From Hyphomonadaceae bacterium (GTDB lineage: Bacteria; Pseudomonadota; Alphaproteobacteria; Caulobacterales; Hyphomonadaceae): a stretch of 43,003 bases of DNA. A model generated the notes under the pieces. It was not told where the DNA came from. It did not search any database and saw nothing but the letters and a program-made list of their open reading frames with translations. The stretch is from contig JAIXRO010000170.1 of NCBI GenBank assembly GCA_027485145.1, positions 1-43,003 on the forward strand. Direction: 5' to 3'. Both the position numbers and the translations under genes were made by a program. This document shows, one piece after another, positions 31,507 through 40,270 of this stretch (within the stretch, counting starts at the first letter, position 1; each line of letters opens with the position of its first letter).

Positions 31507-32562
31507 TCAGCGATACTGGCGTTGGACGCGCCGGCCAAGGCCGGTCAGCAGCTCATACCCAAGCGTGCCGCACGCCTCGGCCTGAGCTTCCAGTTGGGCA
31601 TGTTCTCCCAGAAATTCAACGCGGGTGCCCGGCTTCACGCCGGCCGGGCCGCCGGTGATGTCGAGTGTGACCAGATCCATCGAAATCCGCCCGGCAACCG
31701 GGCATCGGACCCCCTCGATCCAGCCGCCGAGGCGTCCCGATCCGGAGCGCGGCAGCCCGTCGGCATAGCCGATGGCGCAGGTCGCCAGCAGCCGGTCTTC
31801 GGTGAGGGCGTGGGTTGCGCCGTAGCCGACCGTCGTGTCCTTGCGGCCGGTGAACACGCTGATCACGCTCGCCTCCAGGATGATCGCGGGCTTCAGCCCC
31901 ACGTTGGGCGGCGGCTTGGTGCCGCCATAGAGCGCGATGCCCGGGCGTGTCAGGTCAAATCCATAATTCTTGCCGAGATAGCATCCGGCGGAGTTTGCGA
32001 GGCTCGCGGGTGTATCGGGAAACGCGTCCGCGACCGCCTCGAAGGCCCGGCGCTGCGCAAGGTTCATCGGATTCGCCGGATCATCCGCGCAGGCGAGGTG
32101 GCTCATCACCAGTACGGGCGCGAGACGCCGTATCGCCGTCGCTTCGGTATCGATCACGCCCGGCGGAAGGCCCAGCCGGTTCATGCCGGTATCGGCATGG
32201 ATGGCGCAGGTGCCGGGCCTCTGATCGGACCACAGCTTCAGGTGGTGCTCGCTCGACAGGACGGCAGTGAGGCCGGCGCTGGTATAGGCCGTCAACTGGC
32301 CGCGCACCGGGCCGTTCAGCACGAAGATGCGCGGTCCGCGGCCGAGCGTCTTGCGCAGCGCCGTTCCCTCTTCGGCATGCGCCACGAAGAAGGTCTGGCA
32401 GCCGGCCTCTTTCAGCGCATTGGCGACTTGCGCCGCGCCCAGCCCGTAGCCGTCCGCCTTCACCACAGCCGCCGTGGTTGCGCCCGGGTGCAAGGCATCC
32501 AGGGCGCGCCAGTTGTCCACGACATTGGACGTCAGCACGGTTGCGCGGGGGAGGAAGCTCAT
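31507..32562 (-). CDS. alr: Alanine racemase
   Basis: A PLP enzyme of 351 aa that converts L- to D-alanine for peptidoglycan. The PLP lysine is Lys35 in AAVVKADGYGLG, and the opposite catalytic base is Tyr247 in TVGYGATHAL. HADTGMNRLG and the RPGIALYGG block are also present. In many alphaproteobacteria alr lies directly before radA; here about 5 kb with at least six other genes separates them. Confidence 0.95.
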   Translation of the reverse strand: MSFLPRATVLTSNVVDNWRALDALHPGATTAAVVKADGYGLGAAQVANALKEAGCQTFFVAHAEEGTALRKTLGRGPRIFVLNGPVRGQLTAYTSAGLTAVLSSEHHLKLWSDQRPGTCAIHADTGMNRLGLPPGVIDTEATAIRRLAPVLVMSHLACADDPANPMNLAQRRAFEAVADAFPDTPASLANSAGCYLGKNYGFDLTRPGIALYGGTKPPPNVGLKPAIILEASVISVFTGRKDTTVGYGATHALTEDRLLATCAIGYADGLPRSGSGRLGGWIEGVRCPVAGRISMDLVTLDITGGPAGVKPGTRVEFLGEHAQLEAQAEACGTLGYELLTGLGRRVQRQYR

Positions 32563-32595
32563 AAGATCACGGGCTATGCGAGATTGCGGCGGTTG

Positions 32596-34059
32596 TCATC
32601 CCGCCGATTTCTGCCCCTGATTGTGGGCGAGCCAGGCCGACCCCTTCATGTTCCAGACCGGCGTGCAGAAGATCATCCACAGGATCAGGAGGATCATCCC
32701 GCCGGCCGGCACCACCGCGATCTTCTGCGGTCCGAACACATCGACCAGCGCGCCCATCAGGAAGGCGCCGAACGGCGCGCCGGCCATGAAGCCGAGCTGG
32801 TAGATCGAGAGCACCCGGGCGAGCTTTTCCTTGGGCGCGGAGTCCTGCACGATCGACCGGCTCATCGCGATCGAGATCCCTGCCGCAAGGCCCCAGACGA
32901 ACACGATGCCGAGGAAGATCCAGTGCGGCACCGTGCCGAGCATCGCGAGGATGCTCGCCGAGGCGACGAACTGCGCGGCGAGCAACAACCGTCCCTGCCG
33001 CTTGATGCGCTTGAACACGGCCAGCACGGCCGACGAGACGAACGCGCCCATCCAGAAGGTCACGAACATGTCCCGGATGCCGGAGGATCCGAAGTGATAG
33101 ACATCCCGGTTGATGATCGGCAGCACGACGAGGAACGAGCCGATGACGAACACGCCGACGCCGAACATCAGCGCCGTCATCGCCCAGAGTTTCGCATCGG
33201 CCAGCACGGCGCGCAGGCCCTCGCCAATGTCGCCGAGCGTAGCGCCGATGCCCTTGCGCCCGGTGCGGATGGGCCGGCCGCGCGCCAGCATCAGCGCGAA
33301 GACCGAGCCGCTGGCGAGCACGAAGCCCTGCACCGCCAGAAGCGTTTCGGCCGGGATCGGCCCGATGCTGAACCCGCCCAGCCAGGACGGCATCCTGGTC
33401 GCCTTGTCGGCATATCCCGCAAGGATCAGCCCAGCGATCTGGGCCAGGAACTGCGCCATCGTGGCGAGCGTCACGCCGAGCTGGAGCGTCACGCCCGATC
33501 CGACACGGCTGCGCCGGTCCACGACTTCATTCACCATTGAGTCGCGCACCGGCATCATGAAGGCGCCGACTGTGCCGATCGCGAGCGCGTAGCAGATCAT
33601 CGCCGGGTAGGTGAGTTCGCCCGGCTCGACGTAGAGCGCCAGAACGAAGGTTGGCAGGGCGGCCGCAAGGTGCAGCAGGATCAGGAGGCGCCGGCCATCG
33701 GCGCGTTCGGCAACAACGCCGCCGATCAGCAGGAAGATCACCGAGGGCAGGGACAGCGCCATGTTGGCAAGGCCGAGCGCGAGCCCGTCCATATGCAGGT
33801 GGTCCTTGCCGGTAATCAGGTAGGGAAACAGGACCAGCTGCAGGCCGAACGCCATGAACCAGCTGCACTGGACGGCCAGATAGCCCGGCAACTCGATCTT
33901 CACACCCCGGCGCAGCCGCTTGGCGCGCCAATGGGTTGCGCTGACCAGGAAGCTCGCCCCGGCGCCCAGCGCTTCGCTGACCCCGCTGACAGGCGAGGTC
34001 ACGCTTTCTGCGGCCTGTTCGGCCATCTCATCGACAACCTTGTCGATCTCGCCGCTCAT
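32596..34059 (-). CDS. Major facilitator superfamily transporter
   Basis: 487 aa with about 12 hydrophobic segments after a long (about 65-residue) polar N-terminus. The 2-3 loop carries GGVVAERADGRRLLILLHL, a variant of the MFS G-X3-D-R-X-G-R-R motif, and the central loop LARGRPIRTGRKG separates the two halves. The substrate is unknown. It resembles the MFS subgroup related to lysophospholipid transporters and enterobactin exporters in general layout, which I cannot confirm. It lies 33 bp before alr. Confidence 0.85.
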   Translation of the reverse strand: MSGEIDKVVDEMAEQAAESVTSPVSGVSEALGAGASFLVSATHWRAKRLRRGVKIELPGYLAVQCSWFMAFGLQLVLFPYLITGKDHLHMDGLALGLANMALSLPSVIFLLIGGVVAERADGRRLLILLHLAAALPTFVLALYVEPGELTYPAMICYALAIGTVGAFMMPVRDSMVNEVVDRRSRVGSGVTLQLGVTLATMAQFLAQIAGLILAGYADKATRMPSWLGGFSIGPIPAETLLAVQGFVLASGSVFALMLARGRPIRTGRKGIGATLGDIGEGLRAVLADAKLWAMTALMFGVGVFVIGSFLVVLPIINRDVYHFGSSGIRDMFVTFWMGAFVSSAVLAVFKRIKRQGRLLLAAQFVASASILAMLGTVPHWIFLGIVFVWGLAAGISIAMSRSIVQDSAPKEKLARVLSIYQLGFMAGAPFGAFLMGALVDVFGPQKIAVVPAGGMILLILWMIFCTPVWNMKGSAWLAHNQGQKSAG

Positions 34060-34222
34060 GATGATACGCTCCCGGCTTGCGGGCGGGACACTAGGGTTGC
34101 GGGCCTGCCATGGAAAGAGGCGACGGCGGGTATCGCTTGCCCAGCCGGCAGGTGCGCGGTTGCGTTCAGCCGGGTCAACGGTTAGCCTTTAGGTTCTGCA
34201 CCGGCATCGAGGAGCTCCGGCC

Positions 34223-34672
34223 ATGAGCGCATTCCGCCTTTTGGCCAGCTGGGCTCTGGCCTTCGCACTGGCCGCCTTTTTCATCCACATCACCGTGCAT
34301 CCGTGGCCGGATCCGGTGCCCGGATACGTCAAGTTCTACGATGCGCCGGGTCAGCACCTGCTGTTTTCGGCGCTCGCCAACGCCACGGGCCTCTCCCTGT
34401 TCGAGCCGGCGGGGCGTTTTGTGTCCGGCATTTTCGAGGTCATCGCGGCGATCTTGCTGATCCTGCCCTTCAGCCGCCGGGTCGGCGCTGGGCTCTCCGT
34501 CATCCTGCTTGGGGCAGGCGTGGCGCTTCACCTGTCGCCGGCGCTCGGCCGGGAAGTGCCTCTGCCGGAAGGCGGCACCGATGGCGGCACCCACTTCCTT
34601 TACTATGTCATTTTCCTCGCGCTCAGCTTGCTGTTGCTGGTGGTCCACCCCAACGAGCGCCGCTGGAACTGA
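34223..34672 (+). CDS. Small DoxX-like membrane protein
   Basis: 149 aa with four hydrophobic helices. The layout AAFFIHITVHPWPDPVPGYVKFYDAPGQHLLFSALANATG, then FEVIAAILLILPFSRRVGAGLSVILLGAGV, resembles the DoxX/DoxD-like fold, in which the third helix starts with a G/E-rich stretch. Function is unknown. ATG 34223 has GAGGAG 8 nt upstream. It is divergent from the MFS gene. Confidence 0.7.
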   Translation: MSAFRLLASWALAFALAAFFIHITVHPWPDPVPGYVKFYDAPGQHLLFSALANATGLSLFEPAGRFVSGIFEVIAAILLILPFSRRVGAGLSVILLGAGVALHLSPALGREVPLPEGGTDGGTHFLYYVIFLALSLLLLVVHPNERRWN

Positions 34673-34770
34673 AGCCTCGCGCCGGGGCGCGCATCCCCGA
34701 AAATTAAGGCCCGGCTACCTCCCGTTAACGCTTCGCTGCGAGGTTCGCTCCGTTAGGGCAGGCCTTCCTT

Positions 34771-35973
34771 ATGAGCGACACGTCCCAGACTCCTCAGTTC
34801 AAGCCGCCTGGCGCTGCCCAGGATGCGCTCTTGCGCCGTCTGATCGATGTCGTCGCCATGCCGGGATCGCGCATCCCGCCTCAGGATCGCTCGATGGCCG
34901 GCGATATCCTGCTCGACATGCTGCTGCACGCCACCGATCGCGAGCGCACCTTGTGCGCCATGCGCCTCGCCGTCTGCCGCGATGCGCCCCGCCGCGTGCT
35001 GCGCTACCTCGCGCAGTGTTCCATCGTCGTCGCCCGGCCCCTGCTGGAAGGAAGCGACGCGTTCGATGCGTGCGATCTCGTTGAAATCATTCAGAACTCC
35101 ACGCCGGAGCACCGCCTCGCGATCGCCCGGCGCCGAAATCTCTGCGTGTCGGTGACGGCCTGTATCTCGCAGGTGGGCGAGCCGCATGTCATTCGCGAAC
35201 TCATCGCCAACCGCAACGCCCCGCTGGCCGAGGCCACCGTAGACCGCCTCGTCGCCCTGTCGCGGGAAGAAGCGTCTTATTGTGCGATGCTGGTCGAGCG
35301 TGTGGAGCTTCGGTCTTCCCACGCGATGGCGATGTTCTGGTGGGCCGACAGTGCCACGCGCCGCAAGATCCTCACCCGCCAGGCCGCCGACCGCGCCGAG
35401 ATGATCAATGTCTGCCGCGACGTGTTCGAAATGGCCGCCGCCGAAGGCTGGGCAGATCCGATCGCGCGCAAGGCCCTGCAGCTGATCGAGCGGCGCCAGC
35501 GCAACCGCGGCGCCATCGCCAAGAGCCCCTATGACAGTCTCGAAGGCGCGGTGTCCGCCGCCGCCGCGCGGGGCATGGACGCCGAACTCGCTCAGGAAAT
35601 CGGCTATCTCGCCGGCATCAAGCCGGTCACTGCCGCCAAGATCATGTCGGACATGGGCGGGGAAGGCCTCGCCATCCTGTGCAAGGCCACGGGCCTGAAG
35701 CGCGACTATCTCCGCCAGATATGGACCGCCCTGCGCCGCCCGCTCGAGCTGGCGCCTGGTCAGCCCAACCCCGTATTCGCGAACGTCGCCGAAACCTACG
35801 AAGTCCTGTCGGTCGCCAAGGCCCAGACCACGTTGCGCTACTGGAACTGGGCGCTGTCGTCGGCCTATTCGCCCGGTGCACTGCGCCAGGCGCACGAAAT
35901 GGGCGAGCCTGCCAACGAGGAAGGCAGCTATTCCGCCTCCCAGCGGACCGCGCGGCTCGTCTTCGGAAATTAG
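34771..35973 (+). CDS. DUF2336 domain-containing protein
   Basis: 400 aa, soluble and helical, with no signal peptide. The middle region, LVEIIQNSTPEHRLAIARRRNLCVSVTACISQVGEPHVIRELIANRNAPLAEATVDRLVALS, has the HEAT-like repeats seen in DUF2336 proteins, which are largely alphaproteobacterial. A C-terminal helical region (GLAILCKATGLKRDYLRQIW) matches the same family type. The function is not established. It stands alone before the Mrp-like operon, with 89 bp between. Confidence 0.85.
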   Translation: MSDTSQTPQFKPPGAAQDALLRRLIDVVAMPGSRIPPQDRSMAGDILLDMLLHATDRERTLCAMRLAVCRDAPRRVLRYLAQCSIVVARPLLEGSDAFDACDLVEIIQNSTPEHRLAIARRRNLCVSVTACISQVGEPHVIRELIANRNAPLAEATVDRLVALSREEASYCAMLVERVELRSSHAMAMFWWADSATRRKILTRQAADRAEMINVCRDVFEMAAAEGWADPIARKALQLIERRQRNRGAIAKSPYDSLEGAVSAAAARGMDAELAQEIGYLAGIKPVTAAKIMSDMGGEGLAILCKATGLKRDYLRQIWTALRRPLELAPGQPNPVFANVAETYEVLSVAKAQTTLRYWNWALSSAYSPGALRQAHEMGEPANEEGSYSASQRTARLVFGN

Positions 35974-36062
35974 CCCGGCTGCGGCAAATCGCACTTCCCA
36001 AACCGGGCCGCGGACTTTAGGTGGAGCGTCATCTGAGCCGTTACCGACCAGAGGGGACCGCC

Positions 36063-36548
36063 GTGCATTTACTCGGAATACTCCTCGCGGCGACCGCCTT
36101 CTGGATGGCCAATTCCGGCCACTACAAGCCCCTGATGCTCGGCTTCGCAGCGGCTTCGGTCGTCCTGACACTGATCCTGAGCCTGCGCTTCAAGATCGTG
36201 GACCGCGAAGGTTCCCCTTATGTCCGCCTACTGGGTTTTCTCGCCTACGTGCCGTGGCTGACCTGGGAAGTGCTGAAGGCCAACTGGGTCGTGATTCGCG
36301 CCTGCCTGCGCGCCGATCTCGATATCAGTCCCGCGCTCGTGAAAGTGCGCACCACCTGCAAGTCCGATCTCGCCAAGGTCACCTTCGCCAATTCGATCAC
36401 ACTGACACCGGGCACGGTGACGGTCGAGATCCAGGGCGACAAGATGCTCGTGCACGGACTATATGAAGCCAATACGGTCCCTGAATCCTTCATCGGCATG
36501 GATGCCCGGTGCGCCCGCGCCGCAGACCCGAAGGGCGCCGCATCATGA
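36063..36548 (+). CDS. mrpE: Mrp/Mnh-type antiporter subunit E
   Basis: 161 aa. GTG 36063 is preceded by GAGGGGA with 5-nt spacing; an earlier in-frame start at 36021 lacks one. Helices at the N-terminus are followed by YVPWLTWEVLKANWVVIRACLRADLDISPALVKV and the soluble end LTPGTVTVEIQGDKMLVHGL, the MrpE hallmark. It is the first gene of the operon and ends in an ATGA overlap with subunit F. Confidence 0.93.
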   Translation: MHLLGILLAATAFWMANSGHYKPLMLGFAAASVVLTLILSLRFKIVDREGSPYVRLLGFLAYVPWLTWEVLKANWVVIRACLRADLDISPALVKVRTTCKSDLAKVTFANSITLTPGTVTVEIQGDKMLVHGLYEANTVPESFIGMDARCARAADPKGAAS

Positions 36549-36865
36549 TGTTGGCTGCCCTCATCGCCCTGATCGTGTCGATGTGCCTGCTGCTCATCCG
36601 TGCCCTGATGGGTCCGACGCTGTATGACCGCGTGCTCGCGGTCAACTCGTTCGGCACCAAGACCGTGCTGCTGATCGGCCTCATGGGCTTCGTCATGGGC
36701 CGATCGGACTTCCTGGATATCGCGATCCTCTACACGCTGATCAATTTCGTCTCGACCATCGCGGTGCTGAAATTCTTCCGCTACCGCTCCTTCCAGGTGC
36801 CGCTGGCCCGGCGGGGCGAGTCCCGGGCCGAGGCGCCGGTCACCGGGGGCGAGCCCAATGCCTGA
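36545..36865 (+). CDS. mrpF: Mrp/Mnh-type antiporter subunit F
   Basis: 106 aa, three helices. RALMGPTLYDRVLAVNSFGTKTVLLIGLMG and the conserved DFLDIAILYTLINFVSTIAVLKF identify MrpF. The start at 36545 overlaps the E stop by 4 bp. Confidence 0.94.
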   Translation: MMLAALIALIVSMCLLLIRALMGPTLYDRVLAVNSFGTKTVLLIGLMGFVMGRSDFLDIAILYTLINFVSTIAVLKFFRYRSFQVPLARRGESRAEAPVTGGEPNA

Positions 36866-37232
36866 AGCCGCCAGCCTCATGCCGCTTGACTGGAACACGA
36901 TACGCGTCGCCCTTGGCGGCGCGCTCAGCCTGCTCGGCGCGCTGCTCTGCATTGTCGGCACCATCGGCGTCCTGCGCTTTCCGGACGTGTACACCCGCCT
37001 GCATGCCGCCTCGATCACGGATACGTCAGGCGCCGGCTTCGTGCTGTTCGGCATCGCCCTGATGGCGCCGGACTGGATCGTCCTGGTCAAGATCGTATGT
37101 ATCCTGATTTTCCTGATGCTGACGAGTGCGACCAGCTCCCACGCGCTGGCGAACGCGGCGCTGACGGCTGGCCTGCAGCCGAAGATCGGCTCGATGCGCA
37201 AGGGTCCGCATGAAGACGAGGCGTCGCCATGA
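36858..37232 (+). CDS. mrpG: Mrp/Mnh-type antiporter subunit G
   Basis: 124 aa, three helices. LCIVGTIGVLRFPDVYTRLHAASITDTSGAG and MLTSATSSHALANAAL are diagnostic of MrpG. It overlaps F by 8 bp and the next gene by 4 bp. An internal ATG at 36879 is an alternative start. Confidence 0.94.
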   Translation: MPEAASLMPLDWNTIRVALGGALSLLGALLCIVGTIGVLRFPDVYTRLHAASITDTSGAGFVLFGIALMAPDWIVLVKIVCILIFLMLTSATSSHALANAALTAGLQPKIGSMRKGPHEDEASP

Positions 37233-37831
37233 GCAGTGAAGTCATGGGCGAAGCGTCCCTCTCGATCATCGGTGTGTTGCTGCTCTGCCTCCTCTTCGTG
37301 ATGGGGGTCGCCATCGCGCGCCTGCGCAACCTGTTCGCGATCGTGATTCTGTCGGGCATCTATTCGCTGGTCTGCGCCGCCTGGTACATCCTCGTGGACG
37401 CGGTGGATGTCGGCTTCACCGAGGCCGCCGTCGGCGCCGGCATGTCCACGGTCGTGCTGCTCGGCGCCATCCTGCTGACCTCGCGCACGGCCAAGCCCGA
37501 ACGCCGCCTCGCGCGGCTCGGGCCGTTCGCCGTCTGCGTCGCGGCCGGTGCCTTGCTGATCTACGCCACAGCCGATCTGCCGGCGGTGGGCGACGCAGGT
37601 TCGCCCGCCAATGCCGGCGTCGGCCTCACCTATCTCAAGATCAACTGGGCCGATACCGGCGTGCCGAACGTCGTCACCTCCGTGCTCGCAAGTTACCGCG
37701 GCTTCGATACGCTCGGCGAGACCGTGGTCGTGTTCATCGCCGGTCTGGCGGTCGTCCTGCTGCTCGGCTTCGGCGAACGCGCGTTGGGCGAGACGCTCCG
37801 TAAGCGGAAGAAGGAGGACGAGACGCCATGA
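37229..37831 (+). CDS. Stand-alone DUF4040 / MbhD-MbhE-like subunit
   Basis: 200 aa with about six helices. The first half (LFVMGVAIARLRNLFAIVILSGIYSLVCAAWYILVDAVDVGFTEAAVGAGMSTVVLLGAI) is the DUF4040/MbhD domain. The second half, ending YRGFDTLGETVVVFIAGLAVVLLL, is MbhE-like. In classical Mrp systems both domains are the C-terminal part of MrpA; here they form a separate protein, as in Mbh-type complexes. Acidic residues in the FTEAAVGAG block are candidates for the ion path. Confidence 0.88.
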   Translation: MSSEVMGEASLSIIGVLLLCLLFVMGVAIARLRNLFAIVILSGIYSLVCAAWYILVDAVDVGFTEAAVGAGMSTVVLLGAILLTSRTAKPERRLARLGPFAVCVAAGALLIYATADLPAVGDAGSPANAGVGLTYLKINWADTGVPNVVTSVLASYRGFDTLGETVVVFIAGLAVVLLLGFGERALGETLRKRKKEDETP

Positions 37832-38280
37832 AAAGCGACCATCACCTGATCCTCCGCGTCATCGCCAAGTGCCTCCTGCCGCTGATCACGATCTATGCCT
37901 TCTATGTTCAGTTCCACGGCGAAGTCAGCGCCGGCGGCGCGTTCCAGGCGGGCATCGTGCTGGCGGTAACGGTCATTCTGTACGCGTTGATCTTTGGCCT
38001 TGCCGAGGCGATGCGCGCCGTGCCGCCCTGGTTCGCGCGCGGCCTCGCCGCCCTGGGGGTTCTGGTTTACGGCGGCGTCGGCGTCTGGGCGATGGTGCAG
38101 GGCGGGCAATACCTTGAATACCAGGCGCTCTTCAACGAGCCGCCCGGCGGGCATGACGGCCAGCATGCGGGTATCATCCTCGTCGAACTCGGCGTGCTCT
38201 TCGCGGTCGCCGGCGCCATGGTGTCGATCTTCTACGCCCTCGCGGGCCGGGTCGCCGAAATCCGGGACGAGGACTGGTAG
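37828..38280 (+). CDS. mrpB: Mrp/Mnh-type antiporter subunit B
   Basis: 150 aa, four helices. ITIYAFYVQFHGEVSAGGAFQAGIVLAVTVILYAL is the MnhB signature region. It overlaps the preceding gene by 4 bp (ATGA) and is followed by subunit C after 2 bp. Confidence 0.93.
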   Translation: MKSDHHLILRVIAKCLLPLITIYAFYVQFHGEVSAGGAFQAGIVLAVTVILYALIFGLAEAMRAVPPWFARGLAALGVLVYGGVGVWAMVQGGQYLEYQALFNEPPGGHDGQHAGIILVELGVLFAVAGAMVSIFYALAGRVAEIRDEDW

Positions 38281-38282
38281 CC

Positions 38283-38738
38283 ATGTGGGACATCATCCTC
38301 GAGCGCGGTAGCTATTGGGCGATCATCGGTGTGATGATGATCGGCCTCTACATTGCCTTTTCGGCTGAGAACCTGATCAAGCGCCTCGTCGGCCTGTCGA
38401 TGTTCCAGACGACGATCTGCCTGTTCTACGTCCAGCTCTCGAATGTCGCGAACGCCACCGCGCCTATCCTCCTGCCGGACGACATGCCAAAGGGCGCCTA
38501 TGGCGCTGAGCGTGTCGCGGACCTCGCGCACGCCTATTCGAATCCCCTTCCGCATGTCCTGATGCTGACGGCCATCGTCGTGGGCGTCGCCACGCTGTCG
38601 CTCGGCCTGGCGCTGATCGTGCGCATCAACGAAGCCTACGCCACCATCGAGGCGGACGAGATCCGCGCGTCCGATGTCGAGGTCCAGTTGGCCGAAGACG
38701 CTGACGCCGCCAGAACCGGCGGCGAGGTGGTGATATGA
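38283..38738 (+). CDS. mrpC: Mrp/Mnh-type antiporter subunit C (NuoK-like)
   Basis: 151 aa. Three helices with the NuoK-like pattern: GLYIAFSAENLIKRLVGLSMFQTTICLFYV, then PLPHVLMLTAIVVGVATLSLGLALIVRI. The PHVLMLTAIVVGVA stretch is typical of MrpC. The acidic C-terminal tail is cytosolic. It overlaps the next gene by 4 bp. Confidence 0.94.
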   Translation: MWDIILERGSYWAIIGVMMIGLYIAFSAENLIKRLVGLSMFQTTICLFYVQLSNVANATAPILLPDDMPKGAYGAERVADLAHAYSNPLPHVLMLTAIVVGVATLSLGLALIVRINEAYATIEADEIRASDVEVQLAEDADAARTGGEVVI

Positions 38739-40270
38739 TCCTCGAAACCGTGTTGGTCTCGGCGCCGGACTGGGCGGTCCGGCATGCCGCCGTCCTGATC
38801 GTCGTCGTCCCGATGTTGCTGGCGCCGCTCCTGGCGCTCAGCCCCAGCAACCGCCTGGCCTGGGTCCTCACCATCGCCGGCACAGCCGCCGCCTTCTGGT
38901 TCTCGCTGATCCTGCTCGCGATCATCCAGGAAGTCCCCGGCAGCGCGATCAGCTACGCGCTGGGCAACTGGCCGCCGCCCATCGGCATCGAGTTCCGGAT
39001 CGATGCACTGAATGCCATGATCCTTGTACTGATTACAGGCATGGGCATGCTGGCCTCGATCTTCGCCTGGCCCACGCTTGCGGCCGAATTTCGGGGCGAG
39101 CGGCTGAACCTCTTCCTGTGCGCCTTCCTGCTCTGCTTTGCCGGGCTGGCCGGCGTTGCGGCCACCGGGGACGCGTTCAACCTCTTCGTCTTCCTCGAAG
39201 TCAGCTCGCTGGCGACCTACGTGCTGGTTGCCATGGGTGCCGGCAAGGACCGCCGCGCGCTGCCCGCCGCCTTCGACTACCTGATTATGGGCACCCTCGG
39301 CGCCAGCTTCTACGTCATCGGCGTCGGCCTGATCTACGCGGCCACCGGTACGCTGAACATGGCGGACATCGCGGCGCAGCTGCCCGCGCTTTCGGGCAAC
39401 CGCAGCGTCCAGGCGGGCCTCGCCTTCATCATCGTAGGCCTTGGCCTGAAAGCCGCGATGTGGCCGCTGCACCAATGGCTGCCGAACGCCTATGCCTTTG
39501 CGCCGGGCTTTGTGGCGATGTTCCTGTCGGCGACGGCCACCAAGGTGGCGCTCTATGCGCTCATCCGCTGGCTGTTCACGATCTTCCAGCCGGAACTGGC
39601 GTTCGAGGCGGCGCTGCTGAAATGGGTGCTGGCGCCGCTGGCGATGGCGGCCATGCTGATCTGCAGCGTTCAGGCGATCTTCCAGAGCGATGTCCGGCGG
39701 ATGCTGGCCTATTCCTCGGTGGCTCAGGTCGGCTACATTCTGCTTGGCATCTCGGTCGGCACCGCCGCGGGCGTGTCGGCGGGCCTGTTGCACCTGTTCA
39801 ACCATTCGCTCATGAAGGGCGCGCTGTTCATGGCGGTGGCCGGCATCTGCCTCGCCTACCAGGCCCGCACCATCCGGGATTTTGCCGGTCTCGGCCGCTC
39901 GGCGCCGTTTACCATGGCGGCCTTCGGCATCGCCGGTCTGTCGCTGATCGGCGTGCCGCTCACCGCGGGTTTCATCTCCAAGATGCAGCTGGGCTATGCT
40001 TTGCTGGACCAGGGTTGGTGGTGGGCGGTGGCGGTCCTTGTCTTCGCGAGCTTTCTCGCGGTGTTCTATATCGGCCGGATCTTGCAGGCGGTCTTCTTCG
40101 AGCCGCCTCTCAATCCGCGAAAGAATAACAAGGAGGCGCCGCTGCTGCTGCTGATCCCGCTCTGGATCCTGGCGCTGGCGAACATCTTCTACGGCATCGA
40201 CGCGAGCTTCCCGGCCGGCTTGGCGGCGGACGGCGCTGCGGCGGCCCTCGCACTGGGGGCGCCGCAATGA
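38735..40270 (+). CDS. mrpD: Antiporter-like channel subunit D (first of three; NuoN/M/MrpD family)
   Basis: A 511-aa polytopic protein of the complex I antiporter-like family. The key charged residues are kept: Glu155 in FNLFVFLEVSSLATYVLVA, Lys239 in GLGLKAAMWPLHQWLPNAYAFAP, and Lys270 in the next helix. It would conduct H+ (or exchange it for Na+) through the inner membrane. It overlaps both neighbours by 4 bp. Confidence 0.92.
   Translation: MILETVLVSAPDWAVRHAAVLIVVVPMLLAPLLALSPSNRLAWVLTIAGTAAAFWFSLILLAIIQEVPGSAISYALGNWPPPIGIEFRIDALNAMILVLITGMGMLASIFAWPTLAAEFRGERLNLFLCAFLLCFAGLAGVAATGDAFNLFVFLEVSSLATYVLVAMGAGKDRRALPAAFDYLIMGTLGASFYVIGVGLIYAATGTLNMADIAAQLPALSGNRSVQAGLAFIIVGLGLKAAMWPLHQWLPNAYAFAPGFVAMFLSATATKVALYALIRWLFTIFQPELAFEAALLKWVLAPLAMAAMLICSVQAIFQSDVRRMLAYSSVAQVGYILLGISVGTAAGVSAGLLHLFNHSLMKGALFMAVAGICLAYQARTIRDFAGLGRSAPFTMAAFGIAGLSLIGVPLTAGFISKMQLGYALLDQGWWWAVAVLVFASFLAVFYIGRILQAVFFEPPLNPRKNNKEAPLLLLIPLWILALANIFYGIDASFPAGLAADGAAAALALGAPQ

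Noticed and set aside
38636-40267. Minus-strand open frame of 543 codons opposite the first channel subunit
   Set aside because: Gln/Arg/Asp-rich antisense of membrane-protein codons; no start signal or domain.
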